Shown: positions 5,471-6,705 of the stretch, piece after piece
Layout of the letters: each line of letters begins with the position of its first letter
Numbering within the stretch: position 1 is the stretch's first letter
NCBI GenBank assembly: GCA_027043685.1
Contig: JALUFI010000001.1
Location: forward strand, 1-6,705
Source of the DNA: Pyrodictiaceae archaeon
Lineage (GTDB): Archaea; Thermoproteota; Thermoprotei_A; Sulfolobales; Pyrodictiaceae
Length of the DNA: 6,705 nt
Direction: 5' to 3'
Notes under the pieces: model-generated
Databases searched by the model: none
What the model was told of the DNA's origin: nothing
Seen by the model: only the letters and a program-made list of their open reading frames with translations
Made by a program: the position numbers and the translations under genes

Positions 5471-5478
5471 ATGTAAAG
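5471..5478 (-). promoter_or_regulatory. TATA-like element for tRNA-Pro
   Basis: The minus strand reads CTTTACAT. Its centre is about 26 nt upstream of 5449, two bases before the mature tRNA 5' end at 5447, as expected for a tRNA made with almost no leader. The match to a TATA consensus is moderate; cotranscription with rpl38e (stop 63 nt upstream) is the alternative. Confidence 0.42.
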
Positions 5479-5509
5479 AAGAGGGCTCTCATCAACGACC
5501 CAAGGGTTA

Positions 5510-5776
5510 TTATATCTTGCCCTCAAGCTCCTCGTCGAGAACCCGCAGCTCCTTACACCGCTCCTTGATCTTCCTCACGTACTCAAGCCCCTTGTCAATG
5601 TCATCGAAGACGAGAGTGTATAGCCTTCTCGGCGTCCTAGCCTTAACCTTCAACACCTTTACCCTCTTGGTGCCCTCCTCGGTCCTCACCCGGCGCTCCC
5701 CAAGCTTCACGCGACACTCGACTGCGACGTCAAGCACACGCTCAAACTCCTCCACGCTGCGAGCCTCCACCGGCAT
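5510..5776 (-). CDS. rpl38e: Large ribosomal subunit protein L38e (eL38)
   Basis: This 88-residue basic protein matches eL38, a small large-subunit protein shared by eukaryotes and some archaea, mainly the crenarchaeal side. The N-terminus MPVEARSVEEFERVL corresponds to the usual start helix. The middle VECRVKL and KVKARTPRRLYTLVF (43-57) carry the basic strand and the characteristic RYLYTLV-like signature, followed by a Lys-rich helix (GLEYVRKIKERC). An insert around residues 26-38 (ERRVRTEEGTKRV) makes it longer than the roughly 70-residue eukaryotic form. The ATG at 5776 is chosen because a strong TATA box lies at 5815-5822. An in-frame upstream ATG at 5827 would lie before the promoter, so its extra 17 Gly-rich residues are unlikely to be translated. 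Divergent from the MutS-family gene; tRNA-Pro follows. Confidence 0.87.
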   Translation of the reverse strand: MPVEARSVEEFERVLDVAVECRVKLGERRVRTEEGTKRVKVLKVKARTPRRLYTLVFDDIDKGLEYVRKIKERCKELRVLDEELEGKI

Positions 5777-5814
5777 CCACAAACCACCCAGGCCGCCGCA
5801 GCCAGCCACACCGG

Positions 5815-5822
5815 TATATAAG
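5815..5822 (-). promoter_or_regulatory. TATA box of rpl38e
   Basis: The minus strand reads CTTATATA, a strong archaeal TATA element, with its centre about 42 nt before the ATG at 5776. A start site about 26 nt downstream falls near 5792 and gives a leader of about 16 nt, which contains a GGGTGG ribosome-site-like stretch. The upstream bases (TTGGC) are not an obvious purine-rich BRE. Confidence 0.72.
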
Positions 5823-5868
5823 GCCAAGACCTAGGCGAACCAGCCAGAAAACATGACATACAAATAAC

Positions 5869-5892
5869 AATACTATCATAATAAGTAGTATT
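5869..5892. promoter_or_regulatory. AT-rich dyad, candidate operator in front of the MutS-family gene
   Basis: AATACTA (5869-5875) and TAGTATT (5886-5892) are perfect inverted copies separated by ten bases, with half-site centres 17 bp apart. The right arm touches the TATA-like TTATATTTA, so a bound protein could affect TBP/TFB access. AT-richness raises the chance of a coincidental dyad. Confidence 0.35.
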
Positions 5893-5899
5893 ATATTTA
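5891..5899 (+). promoter_or_regulatory. TATA-like element for the MutS-family gene
   Basis: TTATATTTA is the clearest + strand TATA match in the divergent region. It predicts a start site near 5921, which is downstream of the ATG at 5906. It would therefore support a later start codon such as GTG 5966 or GTG 5975. A second candidate, TTTATC at 5941-5946, would give a near-leaderless message at 5966. Confidence 0.45.
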
Positions 5900-5905
5900 T
5901 TGATT

Positions 5906-6705
5906 ATGCGAAAACGGTATGAGATAACAAGCGAGGCCTCTTTATCCGGGACGGGCAACGCAACGGTGGTTGGCGTGGATTACAGGAGCATCCTCTACAC
6001 CAGCGACCCCCCAAGGCTATCCGAGGAGCCGCCAGAGGCCTTCAACGACCTAGGCTTGGATACGCTAATACGCTTCTTCAAAAGAAGGCTTGAAGACAGA
6101 GTAGCAAGCCTCGTCGAGAAGCTTTGGTACACGCCGCCCGACAGAATCGAGGATACACTCTACCGTCAAGAAGTGTTCGCCGACCTTGAGGACCCCGAAA
6201 CACTGAAAGCTATTAGGAAGTTCGTAGACGAGTTCAGCAACATAGTCTCGCTGCTCCACCACGCGGAGGAGTATGCCTCCGGGTACCAGCGTGAAGGCAT
6301 GTTTCTCGGAGCAGCAATGGAGTACGTGGATATTGTTGAGGAGCTGTTAGAGGCGCTGAAGAAGAGCAGAATCCGCTCACGCGGGCTGCTCAGCTTCAAG
6401 AAATACCTTGAGGACTACGTTTCGTCGGAGAGGTTCCTGGCTCTGAAAAGAGGCGCAGAGAGGGTTGCAAAGCTCCTTTCCTCGATAAGGTTCTGCATGG
6501 AGATCAAAGGCTCCACCATAACGGTCTACGAGAAGTGTAGAAGCGGCGAGGACTATACTGTATACCTGGAGAAGCTGTTTGAGAGGTTCCGTGTACCAGG
6601 CGAGGACGGCGCCAAAGAACCGGAGTGGAGGATAGAGTACTACCGGGGGCACGTAGAGGAGGCTATTCTCGAGCTGGTCGCCAAGTTCTATAAAGAGCCT
6701 TTTGA
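5906..6705 (+). CDS. MutS-family protein, N-terminal/lever region (C-terminal ATPase beyond window edge)
   Basis: From the ATG the frame is open for 266 codons and runs off the window. I recognise it, from memory, as the front part of a MutS-related family that lacks the classical mismatch-recognition domain and begins directly with lever-type helices. Landmarks: PPEAFNDLGLDTLI (42-55), a strongly matching YTPPDRIEDTLYRQEVFADL (75-94) and EDPETL (95-100), SRGLLSFKKYLEDYVSSERF (158-177), IRFCMEIKGSTITVY (194-208), and HVEEAILELVAKFY (249-262). The Walker A ATPase that would confirm MutS is not in view. The first 20 or so residues have no counterpart in the family as I remember it. GTG at 5975 (MDYRSILY, with GGTGG 5 nt upstream) or GTG 5966 may be the true start. 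Codon choice is less GC-biased than in the neighbours. Function is unknown; a role in DNA repair or recombination is inference. Confidence 0.75.
   Translation, partial: MRKRYEITSEASLSGTGNATVVGVDYRSILYTSDPPRLSEEPPEAFNDLGLDTLIRFFKRRLEDRVASLVEKLWYTPPDRIEDTLYRQEVFADLEDPETLKAIRKFVDEFSNIVSLLHHAEEYASGYQREGMFLGAAMEYVDIVEELLEALKKSRIRSRGLLSFKKYLEDYVSSERFLALKRGAERVAKLLSSIRFCMEIKGSTITVYEKCRSGEDYTVYLEKLFERFRVPGEDGAKEPEWRIEYYRGHVEEAILELVAKFYKEPF

Noticed and set aside
5485..5510. TTGATGA on the minus strand after rpl38e, resembling a C box.
   Set aside because: No CTGA D box at a suitable distance and no flanking stem.
5262..5834. + strand open frame of 190 codons.
   Set aside because: It runs antisense through the tRNA-Pro gene, the rpl38e coding region and its TATA box, so it is a shadow.
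6065..6652. Three minus-strand open frames opposite the MutS-family gene.
   Set aside because: The + frame carries continuous family motifs across the same region; the minus frames carry none.

Overview
The window looks like a chromosomal piece of a hyperthermophilic Thermoproteota (Crenarchaeota). It is most like Desulfurococcales of the Pyrodictium/Hyperthermus type; that placement is an inference from gene content and style, not a database match. The support is archaeal and crenarchaeal information-processing genes (Gar1, TFB, the Fe-S factor TFE-beta, Trm1, ribosomal protein L38e), GC-rich coding sequence rich in AGG and ATA codons, frequent GTG and TTG starts, a TATA-box promoter, and a tRNA carrying an archaeal-type intron.

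Layout, left to right. (1) Positions 1-499, minus strand: the N-terminal part of a ketopantoate-reductase-like Rossmann protein, cut by the window edge. It is divergent from (2) gar1 (638-1042, +), which overlaps (3) tfb (1039-1926, +) by four bases. (4) A 316-bp gap (1927-2242) holds three simple hairpins and longer-range complementarity but no credible gene. (5) tfeB, encoding TFE-beta (2243-2686, +), converges on (6) trm1 (2683-3891, minus); one CTAG palindrome supplies both stop codons. (7) A cobalamin-independent methionine synthase catalytic-domain protein (4009-5022, minus) lies upstream of trm1 on the same strand, separated by a C-rich transcript tract (G-rich on the + strand). (8) 5023-5333 has no convincing gene. 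(9) tRNA-Pro(CGG) (5334-5447, minus) has an encoded CCA and a 37-nt intron at the unusual position 32/33. (10) rpl38e (5510-5776, minus) has a clear TATA box. (11) An AT-rich divergent promoter region with a dyad leads into (12) the N-terminal part of a MutS-family protein (5906 to the window end, +).

The theme is core gene expression. TFB and TFE-beta act at the RNA polymerase promoter complex. Gar1 belongs to the pseudouridylation RNP. Trm1 methylates G26 of tRNAs, and the neighbouring tRNA-Pro has G26. L38e is a ribosomal protein. The methionine synthase makes the methyl-donor precursor on which methylation depends. The MutS-family gene and its AT-rich upstream region differ in composition and look the most accessory.

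I found no CRISPR array, insertion sequence or defence island. The points most worth a second look are the RGG-rich tail on Gar1, the 32/33 tRNA intron, the altered active-site region of the ketopantoate-reductase-like protein, the palindrome-shared convergent stops, and the dyad in front of the MutS-family gene.
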